The notes: generated by a model not told the origin, from the letters alone. A DNA stretch of 64,000 nt from Rotaria socialis (GCA_905331475.1 CAJNYU010001031.1:1-64000), one strand, 5' to 3'. Counted from the first letter of the stretch, positions 1-11,426 are shown. Translations and numbers: made by a program.

Positions 1-171
1 CACACCCACACCGTTTACCACCACTAATTGCAACATTGACCCGTTCTGTACACTTGCACCTTTGCCATTTGAATTTATGTGATTACATTTATTTTTGAAT
101 GAAAAAAGAGGTTGACTATGAACTAGAAAGTCGTTAGAAATGTCATGAAATACGATTTGTAAGTGGATCCA

Positions 172-1191
172 TCAGTATCCTACTCTTCCATCAGTTCGTT
201 GTCGTACCGTAGGTGTTGTGGGACCAACTTGTTGTGCACCTGATCGGAATAAAAGTTTCTCTGCCATTTTAGATCGTAGTTCAGATAATGATAAACAATA
301 GACAAATGGAAATAAAAATATCACAAAATAATAAAGAAATCCTGTATACATCAAAGCGACTGTTGCAATATCTGTCGGTAAACCATATTGATAAGCAAAA
401 ATGACTAAAACCCATGGCACATTGAAGATGACATAGACAGCAGAGATGGATAACAATTGAGTGATCATCTTTTTATGTTTTCGCCAGTGAACTCCTTGAC
501 GTAAACGATTTTTCTGTAATATGGCACGAATAAGAAGTGCCATGCTAAAGAGTACAATAATCACAGTAGGCAAAAATTGATGAACGATCAAATCCCACAT
601 CCCTAATACTGTGTGATCAAAAACACAAGGAATATGAAAACCTCCGGCTAAAAATACCTCAAATGAACTTTCACAAAATGGATAAAAGAAAACAAAAGAA
701 TAATAGATAAGATAATAAATGACGATTGCACCGATTGGAAAATAATGAAGAAAGAAACGCTTTGCTTTTGTCCCTATCCAATGGCTATGAAATATAAGTA
801 TGTGTCGTTCGATAGTTGCCCAAGCAAATAATTCAACTTGAAGCGAATTAAATCCAAGATTGATAAAAGCCCAGAAGGAATAGAATGTGTATGATTTGAT
901 TAGAGGCGTACCATTATGATCATTGTAAAGAGTCCATGTAATGTTGGTTAATTCATCGATACAACCAACAATGAGAAGAACAATAATGACATGATTATTG
1001 AGTGCACGACGAAGTTTTCGATCAACCAGAAGATAATATAGATCCAAGAAAGTACATATAAGAGAAGATATATCAAAAAATAGGTAAGTCCAGAATCGTA
1101 CAGTCTGAAAAGATGATGGAGCACAAAGAGAAACTATGGTATCTCCTGACGAATTGAAGTTCACATTGACAGAATTATTGCTTGTGTTCAT
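172..1191 (-). CDS. Rhodopsin-family G-protein-coupled receptor
   Basis: Single-exon gene of 339 aa with seven hydrophobic segments (about residues 30-55, 65-90, 100-135, 145-170, 195-225, 240-268, 275-300). The N-terminus has several N-glycosylation sequons (NNS, NSS) as expected for an extracellular tail. After TM3 the DRY position reads ERHILIF, TM6 carries FNVPWV instead of the usual CWxP, and TM7 ends FPFVYCLS in place of NPxxY; a basic tail follows. This is a class A-like plasma-membrane receptor; the ligand cannot be told, and short intronless receptors of this kind are abundant in rotifers (family knowledge). The start is the ATG at 1191; the stop is at 172-174. No neighbour within 1 kb suggests a partner. 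Family confidence is high, subtype unknown. Confidence 0.85.
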   Translation of the reverse strand: MNTSNNSVNVNFNSSGDTIVSLCAPSSFQTVRFWTYLFFDISSLICTFLDLYYLLVDRKLRRALNNHVIIVLLIVGCIDELTNITWTLYNDHNGTPLIKSYTFYSFWAFINLGFNSLQVELFAWATIERHILIFHSHWIGTKAKRFFLHYFPIGAIVIYYLIYYSFVFFYPFCESSFEVFLAGGFHIPCVFDHTVLGMWDLIVHQFLPTVIIVLFSMALLIRAILQKNRLRQGVHWRKHKKMITQLLSISAVYVIFNVPWVLVIFAYQYGLPTDIATVALMYTGFLYYFVIFLFPFVYCLSLSELRSKMAEKLLFRSGAQQVGPTTPTVRQRTDGRVGY

Positions 1192-2251
1192 CGTGTAATA
1201 GAAAAAATATGCAACGATAAGTTAAAGATAAATCTGCAAAGAATGAGAAAAAACTTCGCTGCTATGTCGAATACTGTGAATCAAATCAACTGTTAGAGAA
1301 AAGTGATTTACTAGATGTTCAAAGACTGCTTGAAGCCGCATGATACAAACTTGCAGGCACCGTCAGTCTGTAAATATCTGTAAGTCGTCGGATCTTTCCG
1401 ATTTTACTAAATCTGTTGAAACTTCAGAATAAAATAAGATGACATTCGAGTTTCACTCAGTTGCGAAATGCGATGCAAAAACTTAAAATGTATTTTTTTG
1501 TAAAGATATGCACACTATTCACTGTAATGAGGTTTTATTTTGCTGTAGTATATCGAAAAAGTTTTGTTTCCATCAACCAGCTGGTCAAAGCCCCAGTGAC
1601 AACAAAAAGTAACTGTTGAGAAATTCATTACTAAGAGAAATCTATTAACATGTATCAACATGTTTGTAATGAAGACTATTGACTGATTCTTGCGTTGTCT
1701 CAGTGATTCCTGACCTGGATTCATCTGTTTTCATAGCTATTGTAGCTACAAGCGAAGATAATAGCGTCTAACTTTTACTTATTCTTTCTTTTTAATTATC
1801 ACGAAGTTTGAAAAGCAACAATTTGCCTTTTCTTAATGTGCCAACACTCATGTCCGCTTGGACTTGAGTAAAATTTGATCTGGTTTCTTTATTCTGTTTC
1901 CTAAGTTTTATTCGAAAGGTCGCTTTAATACTTAATACTGAGGGTTAATTCAATTTTCATCATTATTTTTGTCTGAATTCTTCTCGATTTTTCAATTGCA
2001 CATATCGAACCGACAGCGATCAGACAAAACTGGGCAAACACGAAACTTTTTGAGTATGAGTACATAAGAGTAAGTTACCTAAAACTTTTACAAATGCAAT
2101 ATCGATTATCAGATCGAACCATTCTAAGAACTATCCATCCATCAGAACGTTGCTATCGGCGTCTTTTATTATTCAGTTCAAGCAATCAGATCAGAGAAAA
2201 GCTCAGGTGCTAAGAAAACTTATTTTATTGATGAAAATTCTCTAAACATTA
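1192..2251. other. Intergenic, no gene seen
   Basis: AT-rich upstream region of the GPCR. Open frames here are short, lack family resemblance and are broken by stops on both strands. No RNA gene or repeat recognised. Confidence 0.5.
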
Positions 2252-2631
2252 GAGCCCGTCGGGTCCGGGTTTACGATTTTATTTTTCATCTGGCCCGAGT
2301 CTAAATCCAAAGAATCATTTTATGAGAATAATATAATTTTTCTAGTATACTTTTAGTTCTCGTTCATTGTATTCAAAAAATAATCATAAATGAATTTAAA
2401 AAAAATAGAAAAAACAAACAATAAAACTTTATTGTTGAATACAAGATCTGACTTTGACAATGCAGGTAGATTTCGATTTCGAAAAAGATTATTTAATCGG
2501 GTACGGGTCCGGTTCCGGTTCCGAGAAATTTTATTTACTTGGGTCCGGATCCGGTTCCGGGTCTAACTAAAATTTAATGGACCGGGTCCGGGTCCGGGTT
2601 CGGGTCTGAAAATTTTGGACCTGATGGACTC
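2252..2631. mobile_element. Small inverted-repeat (MITE-like) element with GGGTCC-rich ends
   Basis: The left end reads GAGCCCGTCGGGTCC and the reverse complement of the right end reads GAGTCCATCAGGTCC, so the 15-bp termini match except for three positions that are all C/T or G/A. Both ends are flanked by TA, as in Tc1/mariner-type target duplications. Inside each end are runs of imperfect GGGTCC/GGTTCC hexamers (2506-2608), very GC-rich compared with the AT-rich centre. There is no coding potential. The repeat ends are seen; classing it as a non-autonomous DNA transposon is inference. Confidence 0.5.
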
Positions 2632-2837
2632 TAGTCGGGACGATAACTTATTTCGTTTTATTTTATTTTCTTCCTATAGTTTTTCTTAAATAGTCTTTTT
2701 CTGAATATTTTCAAGTGACTGGGGCATCCGGACGATAAAATCGTTCGATGAGAGTTGCTCCCGTACACTTTCTCTAGAGGTCCAAACCAAGCCTCATTCA
2801 CAACCAAAACTCGACCTCTATCTCTCCCGCACCCGCA

Positions 2838-2898
2838 CCCACACCTATACCCTCACCCACACCTATACCCTCACCCACACCTATACCCTCACCCACAC
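2838..2898. repeat. 18-bp minisatellite (CCCACACCTATACCCTCA)
   Basis: Three exact tandem copies of the 18-bp unit (2838-2855, 2856-2873, 2874-2891) and a partial fourth; flanking CGCACCCGCACCC looks like decayed copies. It is open in one frame (HPHLYP repeats) but no gene is supported there. CCCACA resembles the complement of the bdelloid telomeric hexamer TGTGGG, but the unit is not telomeric repeat. Confidence 0.85.
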
Positions 2899-3537
2899 TT
2901 GCACCCAAGCCCTGAAATATTCGGGGAACAACAGTCGTGTTACCAATAAAATATTGTCATAAAAGTTTTCGAAATTTTTTTCAATTTTCTTTTTCCTTAG
3001 TAAAATGTTCTACTTCTATTTTTTTTCAATCAGCGGGACATTGGGAAGTTAAATCCTATTTGTCAATAATTAGTTTGATTTAATATAATTAATGTTGCTT
3101 TCCTTATTCTTCTTAAAGAAAAAAAATGGCTCATACAAAGAAAAGATAAATGAATATCTTATTATTCATTATTGCTTTACTTGTGTTTTCCTTACATTAA
3201 AAAAGTATAATCCACAATTGAATATACAAAGTTTCCATGCACTCTAATAAATTTAACTTTCAATATAGTCTCTTTATTCGTGACGACAAAAAGTAATAAT
3301 TTTGGAAAGTTATATCGAAATTCTGACAATAATTTTATCGAAGTTATAACTTCGATAAGATAGGTCATCGAAGTTCCCTAGACGAACTTTTTTTGAAATG
3401 CGCATGAAAAACATGAACATCTTGAGCAAGAATGCCATGCGCTATGGGCACATCTTGAGGCAAGACTTGAGGCCTTTCGGTGAGCTTAAGTTTTTAAACT
3501 TCTTGCTCATGGGCTTGAATTTTTATCTAAACGTTTC
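2899..3537. other. Intergenic, with a 24-bp perfect palindrome
   Basis: AT-rich, no gene. At 3335-3358 lies a perfect palindrome (half-site TTATCGAAGTTA). At 3421-3520 there are CTTGAG and ATGGGC words repeated in both orientations, possibly outer parts of the adjacent transposon end. Confidence 0.5.
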
Positions 3538-3564
3538 TGCCCATGTCGCTCATTTTTTCTAGAC

Positions 3565-3720
3565 TGCGTCGTAGATACGCGCAGTGGTTGATTTACAGCA
3601 TAACTACGCATAAATGCGGCGTAGTGTGCGCAGTTGCTATTGACACTAATCTCTGCGCTCACTGCGACGGACTTAGGTTCGCATCTACGATGCAACAGTC
3701 GTAGCAAACTACAACGGTCA
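3565..3720. repeat. Left subterminal motif cluster
   Basis: GC-rich block inside the left end of the transposon. It holds GCGCAGTTGC at 3628, GCGCAGTGGT at 3579, and related words such as CTGCGCTCACTGCGAC and GCGTCGTAG. Inferred to be protein-binding sites for element-encoded proteins. Confidence 0.45.
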
Positions 3721-4498
3721 TCACTTTTTAAAAGTAAACTAACCAATAAAAAATAAATATTTTAATTATTCTATTCGGCAAGTCTAATTACCAACAGAAA
3801 AATGAACCGAATTAGACTATAAAAATGAAAGCTTAGCATATTACTATTCATTTAGAATTTTCTTTCAGGTCAAGTAATTTAATCAAACATTGAACATATA
3901 TTTGAAGGTAAAGATGGAAATTTTTTTCTTTAAGTCTTGTGTTGAGTTTTTATGAAAAAAAATTTTCTCTTAAAAAATAAGTTTTTCTGCGAATTTTTTT
4001 GCTAAAAAGAAATTTTTTTGAGAATTTTTTTACGAAAAATTTTCGATTTTTGGAGAAAATTCTTTTTCTATATAAAAAATAATATTTCGATAGATTTTGT
4101 TTGCCAAAAAGTCTTTTTGTCAAAATTTCCGATTTTCAAACTGATCTCATCTCTAAAAAGCAACTAGTCACTATTTTAATAAAACTAGTATTTTCTCCTT
4201 AGCAAGGCTTCTTATTGCAGTTCTTATAGTTTTTTGGTAAGGAAGAATACCAAGCAGAATCACATATTGCTGAAAGAAATCGAGCAAAAGCTTTATCTAA
4301 TTAGAAAATGCGTAGCTCCACAACGAGCTTCATTACTTGACTTAATAAAATACTGTAATACATTTACTTATTTTTTTGCTACTTGTACAGTAAAGATCAA
4401 AGGTACTTGTGGTCGAATGAATTTTTTCTACGAGTGAGAGTGCTTGTGTTATAAAAAAATGAACAGTTGATAATATTCTAAATATCTTCTCTATTTAG

Positions 4499-7400
4499 AT
4501 GATTCGTTTTCGTTCGTCCGTTGCAAAGAAAGTAAATTTTCGTCGTTTGGAACGCGAAGAACAACGAAAACGATTACACTATTTGTTCGATAAACATAAT
4601 CCAATAGACAGTGAATGTGAAGATAATTATGACGAAGATAATGACAATGAACCATCAATGCAAACACAGTCTACAGCATCATTGCCACATATTGACTATC
4701 CAATTTCTCCATGTGATAAACTGAATTATATGAATGATGAAATTAACAATTATTTACCTAATAATCGTTTATTAAATGAAGAAAATGAAACACCATTATT
4801 CAATGGTAGCTCAATAACACTCAACCAAGCTGTACACAAATTGGTCTCGTTCTTTAACGACTTCAACATAAATAAGCGTGCTGTCATTCAACTACTTCGT
4901 ATTATTAAAATATTTTTACCAAAGCCAAATCGATTGCCCACCACTTGGAAAGGTATCATGAAAGTTCTTGGACGTGTATCTACATCAAGAGCCACCTTCT
5001 TATGTTCAGCTTGTCTTCAACAGTGTCAAAGAAGTCGTTATGGTACAAAGTCATGTCGTAATGAACGATGCTCTGTAAAAAACCGAACCATGAAAAGCAA
5101 TGACATAGTAGAATTAGTCCATTTGGACATTCGCACACAGGTACAATCGATTTTACTCAGAAATCAGCTGTTGCTTAATCGCAAGGAATTGTATCCGATG
5201 ACTGATATTTGTTACGGTGAATTCTATTGCAATAAGTCTAATGTTACAACTAATCGCATTACATTTATCGTTCATGTAGATGGATCGCCGTTGATCAAAT
5301 CATCAAAGCAAAGTATGTGGCCTTGTTTTGCATCAATTGTAGAATTGCCTCCACCAATACGTGACTATCAAAAGAATATTGTTTTACTATCACTATGGAC
5401 ATCAAGAGTTAAACCTGATCCAGATGTATTCTTGCACGAAACTATTGAAGAACTTAAATTACTCATTAATAATGGAACATCAATATTCATCAATGGACAA
5501 GAATACGTAATTTCTTTTGGAACGCAATATTTTATATCTGATCTTCCTGCCAAAGCTTTATTTTGTAAAACTATCAATTTCAATGGTTATTCGGCCTGCA
5601 CCGAATGTCACAGCACAGGTATGTTTAGTGATTTTACAAACTATTTGTATGGTACGATTTAAACTATACTAGGCTTTTGAAATATTTTTTGAAAAAAAGT
5701 ATGAACGGGTCGAAATCATATTACATCAGCTTAGATGCGCTTTTACGTCTATAGTCTTATGAGTGAAGACTAAGTTCAATTAATACATTTAACACATGAG
5801 AATAGGTCACGTAGATTTCGTCACACCAGGTGACTGGTAACTTTTATAGGTATACTATACAATGTGCAAATCAGAACATCTAAATTACATTTACATTGTC
5901 TAATAACTTTGACGGTGTATTTCATTTTGTATCACGTAGCGTTACAAACGTGAATCAATCATACAAATATGATGAGTATATAATTTGTTCTGAATAGCTT
6001 CATAAGATAGGAAAATCATTTGAAGAACAGATCAGTTGACCTATGAGAGAAAAAATAAAGTAATCAGTCATCTAATCATCATCATACTGTTATGTATTTA
6101 TATTGTTTTCATATAACTTTATTTCAAATGACATAATAAATTTTTTCGCATAATGAATGCAAACAAGTTATTTGTCATCAACAAAATAACATTATGTAAT
6201 CGATGAAATCGGAATGAGTGCGTGACATCATCGTCAGAAAGCTTTTCTAATTCTAAAATAAGACCAACTACATGATAAAATCATTATTAAGTAGACTATG
6301 TCAAAAATGACAATAAACTCCTTTCTGTGAACGGAGATAATGATGTATATAGAAAATCGATACGAATTTCTTGTCTAATTTTGCCCAAAACAAATTATGA
6401 CATCAAATGGATGAACAAAGTATTACCAAGAAAGAAAACATAGAAAAATAAATAAAAATATGCCCCCGAGTTCGATTTGAGGTATATTTCTTTTTCTCTT
6501 AAATGTTTGATAATAATTAACATAGTATCATTTACCTGTTTATAACTTTCTTACGGCACTTATATAAAGGATCGAAACGATAGACAATGTATTAAATAAA
6601 TGATGGAACCTTGAACACTATTACTTACGATGATAAAAACTCAGTGATGAAGGACTAGGACAGTCTATTTTTGACGTAGATGTGAGTTATATTAGTGTCT
6701 GTCACAACTCTATTATACATTATGTACAGTTGAATGAGCGTGTACGAACTTAGTAATCTAGATATTCAAAAATATTTAAAATTTTTCTTATAGGCGAGTG
6801 GGATGCAGAGAACAAAGTTGTTATTTATCCATTTACTCAAAATAATTTAACATCTCGCACTCATGAAGAATACATCAATGCAGCAAGGGAAGCAAAGAAG
6901 AAGTCAACTCGAAAAAAAAACATTTCCGTTAACGGTATCAAAGGTATCTCGGCACTGCTACAGGTCTGTAAAATTTTAATTTGCATATCAAAATTTATAA
7001 ATTAAATCATTTAAATCACACACTCCAGTCATTCAGTTCAGCCATCTAAATAATTCTGGAGAAAGTAATCGAACTCTTGTAAAAGATAAAATATCGATCG
7101 TGAATATAAATAAACGCTGAAAGTTGAAAATAACTCACCACATAGGACTTAACTACCAAAGATTTTTTTCTTTAGTTCAGAATATTTTGAAGTTCATTCA
7201 CTGACTTTACTTTTCTTTCAGATATTTGAATATCCATCACAGATTATCTTTGATTATATGCATCTAGTGTGCCTTGGTCATATGCCATCTCTCATTAAAC
7301 GTTGGTGTCAAAGTATCGACCGATCAACAATTCGTTCCATCGATTCTGCACTTGATCAACTTTGTTTACCACACAACGTTAATGTACCATTTTTGGATTC

Positions 7401-8379
7401 GATATTAAATGCCAGTCAATGGAAAGCGAAGAATAGTCGTTTATTCGTTTTGAACGTTGGTGTGCCAATTGTTACATTACATCTTCCACAGCTTTTAGCC
7501 TCACATTTTTTACTTTATTCAATGGCAGTGAAAATGCTTCATGCTCCTGAATCTATCGAAGAAATAAATTTGGCTGAAGACTTAATGAATTATTATTGCA
7601 AGACTGCTGGTTTAATACATGACTGCTCAATCGAGATATATTCACTCCATGCTCATATTCATCTTGCTCAGCAAGTTAGAAAACATGGTGGTCTTGCTCA
7701 TACATCTGCGTTCGGCTTCGAGTCATGTATTCGTTTTATTAGTAAGAAGGCTCATGGTAGTAAACATCTTGGTACACAAATATCTTATTGGATTGATCTT
7801 CAAACAATCATGAATACACATCCAGTGAACCCGCCAACAGTTACAACCATCAATGTAAGTTTATTATTCATGAAAACTCGTCATTAATACTGTATATTTT
7901 AGGAAATTAAATGGTTGGATAATCGTCTTGATCCGTATCGTACAATGCTTGATCAACAAATTGTATTAAATGCAGCCAATCTTAATTCATGTAACTTTTA
8001 TCTGCGATTAAAAAGTCTCTTTGTCATATATCATACTACGATTTACAGCCAACCATTCAAATGTAAAAGTTATATCATTTCATATATTGATTCAATTAGC
8101 AAATTGGTACATTATGGAAACATTATACTCTTTATGAAAGAAGGCTCACGTTTGTTTGCCTTTGTGCAAAAGTATACGTTAAATTCAACATTGATTACAG
8201 ATTATTTAGATATTCCATCATCATTACATTCTCAAGCGAATAAATTATTTCCAATATTACGATTAACCAGCACATTTGTTCTGATTCCTGTCGATTCCAT
8301 AAGACATAAATGTGTAAATATTCCTTTTAAGGATTACTGTTGTCTATCAGAAGTACGTATCGATTACGAACATGACTAA
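4499..8379 (+). CDS. Tnp2-type (EnSpm/CACTA) transposase, DDE family, 799 aa
   Basis: Four exons 4499-5618, 6794-6963, 7222-7854 and 7903-8379, all GT-AG and in phase (2400 nt). Order of parts: acidic/basic N-terminus; Cys cluster CSACLQQC...SCRNERC (about 170-195), a probable zinc knuckle; then an RNase H-like core. Candidate catalytic residues are D261 (HVDGSPLIKSS), D441 (FDYMHLVCLGHM) and E597 (FGFESC). Between them are typical Tnp2 features: LPPPIRD, LWTSRVKPDPD, DLPAKA and CTEC. It would cut and rejoin the element ends in the nucleus. The first intron is long (1175 nt). The start ATG lies directly after CTATTTAG, a splice-acceptor-like sequence, so a 5' exon or trans-spliced leader is possible; an open stretch at 4234-4437 could belong to such an exon but I cannot join it. 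Confidence 0.8.
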
Positions 8380-8403
8380 TAATACATTTCTACGAGCACA
8401 TAG

Positions 8404-8897
8404 GTGAGTAAGATTTCTATTTTAACCTTCTTTGTTTTATGTAGATTTCGAAACTAAAAAAATATTAATCTGAACAACAAATATATTGCTTTCCTATTAG
8501 AGTAAAATACACGTTTTGAACTTTGTCGAATCAGAATTATAATGTTGATAGAATAAAAAGTAAGCGGCATGATGAAAACCAATATTCAATTGTAGAGATA
8601 CATAAAAATGTACAATTGTACATCAAATGTAAGACAATTACACAATTACATGACAACTTGTAATTGGATTATGATTACATATGTCTGTACCGATATTCAT
8701 GTTTATCTATTAATTTGTATACAATATATAGAAACTCTTTCATACGAACGTTCATTGATAACTTCCATTCATACTCTTTGAAACGCATGGACTCATTTAT
8801 CGACCACAATATTCTTCATGAAATTTAGACTCAACTCGTTTCTAATATCGATTAATTACCTTTATTTCATCTTTTCTAGATTAATTATTGTATATAG
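8404..8897 (+). promoter_or_regulatory. Possible intron linking transposase 3' end to BEN gene
   Basis: A strong donor (TAG|GTGAGTAAG) lies 24 nt after the transposase stop, and the next ATG at 8898 directly follows TATATAG. Removing 8404-8897 would place the BEN-like frame just behind the transposase frame in one transcript. Donor and acceptor are seen; their use is inference. Confidence 0.35.
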
Positions 8898-10930
8898 ATG
8901 TGTACTGAAAATACTTACGCGAAACATTATTTGAATCGAAGAGCAAATACAGAAAATTTGATATATTGTCTTATCTTATTTCCATCGGATAATTCGATTG
9001 CAGTTGTTAAAGCAAAACAATGTTGTCCTGCGGAACATGATGGTTTTGTATTTGTTCAAAGTGGCAAGAAAAAGTTTACAGGAGTTATTTTGGAAGAAGG
9101 TAAAATAAATACATTTTATAGGATAATATTTTTGTAAGCATGTTCAAGTTAATGATCGATGTACTACTTTCATATTCATTATGAACATAAACTATATATA
9201 GTTACTTACTGTGTATCTTCATACTCATGTTTGTATGTTCTCATATAATTTTTCTTTTCATACTTGAAAAATGCACTAAATTGCATATAAACATTTTTAA
9301 GTAATTAAATTGTTTTGTTATAACAGCCTTTGCATCTGTACGCTTCAACATGATAGAAAAAAATAATACATGTAACTTAAATTAACTGTTATTATTATTT
9401 TTATCTATTTTGTAGGATCATTATCACAATGTAGTGCAGCTGCTGATAGATTAACCAAAAAGACGGTCAATCCAGAAATTGAGAGCGATTATGAACGAAA
9501 TAACAATATGAATCAATTGAAACAACCTCGTAAGAAATTTTTCTTTTCTATTTTTATTAAGTTGGTTTATTGTAGCAACTACAGCAACACTTACTTCGTT
9601 GAAAAGTATTCCATTTACAGGTAACTTTGTTGAAATAAAATGTATCATAATTTAATATGATTATTTTATAGAGAAAAACTCTAATGGTCAACCACGTTTA
9701 GCATCTGTAATCATGATGTCGACTGATAATTCAGGTATACTGTTATTTTTCAATCTTATAAGAAATAATGTGTTGCTGTTTATATTTAGCAAATAATGTT
9801 CGCTCTGATCAATCAATCAACAACTCGTGTAAGTTACTTTTAACCGATGTTGTTCTGAAATAAATTGTAATACTATTTAGCCTTAAAAGAAAATGAAGAT
9901 GTTCTTCTTGAGTTGCCAAAAGTCGCATGTACAACTACTATGCCAACATCAAACAATCTAAACAAGCCAACCAATACCCACCACCCGAAAAAGTCGATTT
10001 TGAAAAATAAACGATTTAAACAATCTAACGGTGAATTATCATCAACTGTATTATTTCAAAATATGGACAACACACTTGATGACTCAGATACCAGTGACGA
10101 TGAACATGCGGCCGACGATGAACATCATACTTGTACAAATCAATCATCAGATCAAGTGCCTACATTCAATGGTCATCTTGTAACAAGTAGTAAAAAGTCA
10201 AATAAGCGATCATGTGTAACATCGTCTTCGGAAATTCAACAACTATTGTCTTTAACACAGAAATTAGAGACTCAATATTTGAAGCCAATGTTGGTTCGAC
10301 AAGATCGTCTCGAAACAATGATGCGTAATTCGTTTGCCAACCAAAAGAAAATTCAAAACATCTTAAGAAAACAAAAAGTAATTTATGAGTTGTTATTTGT
10401 TAATCGTACTTTCGGTTATTATTTTAGATGAATATTTTATTAGTCGATGCCGATGCGAATGAAGAATCTGTCGTGAATGAAAGTTTTTAATTAATCTTGG
10501 TATGACTATTGCTTCTATACATAAAATAAAATTTTTTGAAATTTTTTTTCATAGGAACACAAACTACCAAATGGTTCTACTATTGATCTGTTACAAAGAA
10601 AAGGTGTCAAAGAACATGCCAATCTTTATGTCACATCTTTAATGGATACACTATTCGATGATCCTGAAGAATTAGTTAGCATAGAAGCAAAAGATCTTCC
10701 CAACGATTATCGATATAATTTGATCAAAGGTTTACAAATATTCAATAACCTTAACTTATTATTATTATGACAACTTTATTTTAGAAGCGGTTCGGAACAA
10801 ATTTCGTTTGAGTAAAGACGAACATGAAACAATGTGGGTGTGGTTACATACAGTCATTCTGGCTAAACGACGCACAATCGATGCAAAACTGAAGAAAACT
10901 CGACCATTAAATCAACAAATTAACAATTAG
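8898..10930 (+). CDS. BEN-domain-like DNA-binding protein of the transposon, 441 aa
   Basis: Nine exons: 8898-9099, 9416-9529, 9576-9620, 9672-9734, 9790-9828, 9881-10377, 10428-10472, 10555-10729, 10785-10930; total 1326 nt, all in phase. The N-terminal 65 residues form a compact globular segment; the middle (about 70-290) is polar and low-complexity with an acidic stretch (DDSDTSDDEHAADDEHH); residues about 295-335 look helical. The C-terminal 90 residues (KLPNGSTIDLL ... LYVTSLMDTLF ... AVRNKFRL) have the layout of a BEN domain, a DNA/chromatin-binding fold often found in transposon and viral proteins. It lies 518 bp after the transposase in the same direction within the same element, so a role as accessory factor binding the element ends is plausible. 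The 45-nt exon 7 is the least certain; its donor (GTC|GTGAAT) was chosen to keep the frame. Confidence 0.6.
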
Positions 10931-11234
10931 TTCTTATCTATGTTATATCATGTTTTAGATTTAATACAGAATCACTTACATAAATATTTTAAAGGCGTGT
11001 TGTATTATATTGCGTTTCATTGATAAACTAATGAATATATATTGTGATGAACTTTTGTAATATCATTTTTCTTTATACGTTTTTCCATGTGAATATTTAC
11101 TTAAATGTTGTTTATTTAGTATTTTCATGTGTATGATATCGTTTTGATTAATTTAATCATAATAAACATGTGAAATGATTAACTATAATTTCTAAATGAC
11201 TATTTTGAATTATGGCACTACCTGATTTAGAATT

Positions 11235-11400
11235 ATGAATGGGAAAGTCAACTGTGACGTTGTTACGGCGCAACTGTGACATTTCAACCATAATTTTGCA
11301 TAGATGCGTTTTTTCCATCGAAGTTACGCGCAAGTGTGTCGCAATTTTTCGCAATTACGGGTCACAGTGCGATCGCAGTTACGCCGTAACTGCGCCGCAT
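11235..11400. repeat. Right subterminal motif cluster
   Basis: GC-rich block with GGCGCAACTG at 11267, GCGCAAGTG at 11328, CGCAGTTACGCC near 11375 and GTAACTGCGC at 11386, i.e. the same core as in the left cluster (GCGCAGTTRC) in both orientations. It falls just outside the BEN gene and just inside the proposed right end. Confidence 0.45.
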
Positions 11401-11426
11401 TTTGATCGCAATGAAACATATGGGCA

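Larger units (their letters stand above)
3538..11426 (+). mobile_element. Two-gene EnSpm/CACTA-like DNA transposon (probable limits)
   Basis: Unit of about 7.9 kb containing a Tnp2-type transposase gene and a BEN-like gene in the same orientation, with GC-rich flanking clusters at about 3560-3720 and 11235-11400 that stand out from the AT-rich surroundings. The proposed ends share an imperfect inverted repeat: TGCCCATGTCGCTCATT at 3538 against TGCCCATATGTTTCATT (reverse complement ending at 11426), 13 of 17 positions. Both clusters hold variants of GCGCAGTTRC in both orientations, like the subterminal repeats of En/Spm elements. I cannot see a clear CACTA terminus or 3-bp target duplication, so the exact limits are uncertain. 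Both genes have complete reading frames across all splice sites, suggesting recent activity. Confidence 0.6.

Noticed and set aside
2755-2949. Open frame with HPHLYP repeats
   Set aside because: Produced by the 18-bp minisatellite; no start context, splice sites or homologue recognised.
4234-4437. Open frame just upstream of the transposase
   Set aside because: No ATG start and no clear donor that joins it in frame; kept only as a possible 5' exon, not as a gene.
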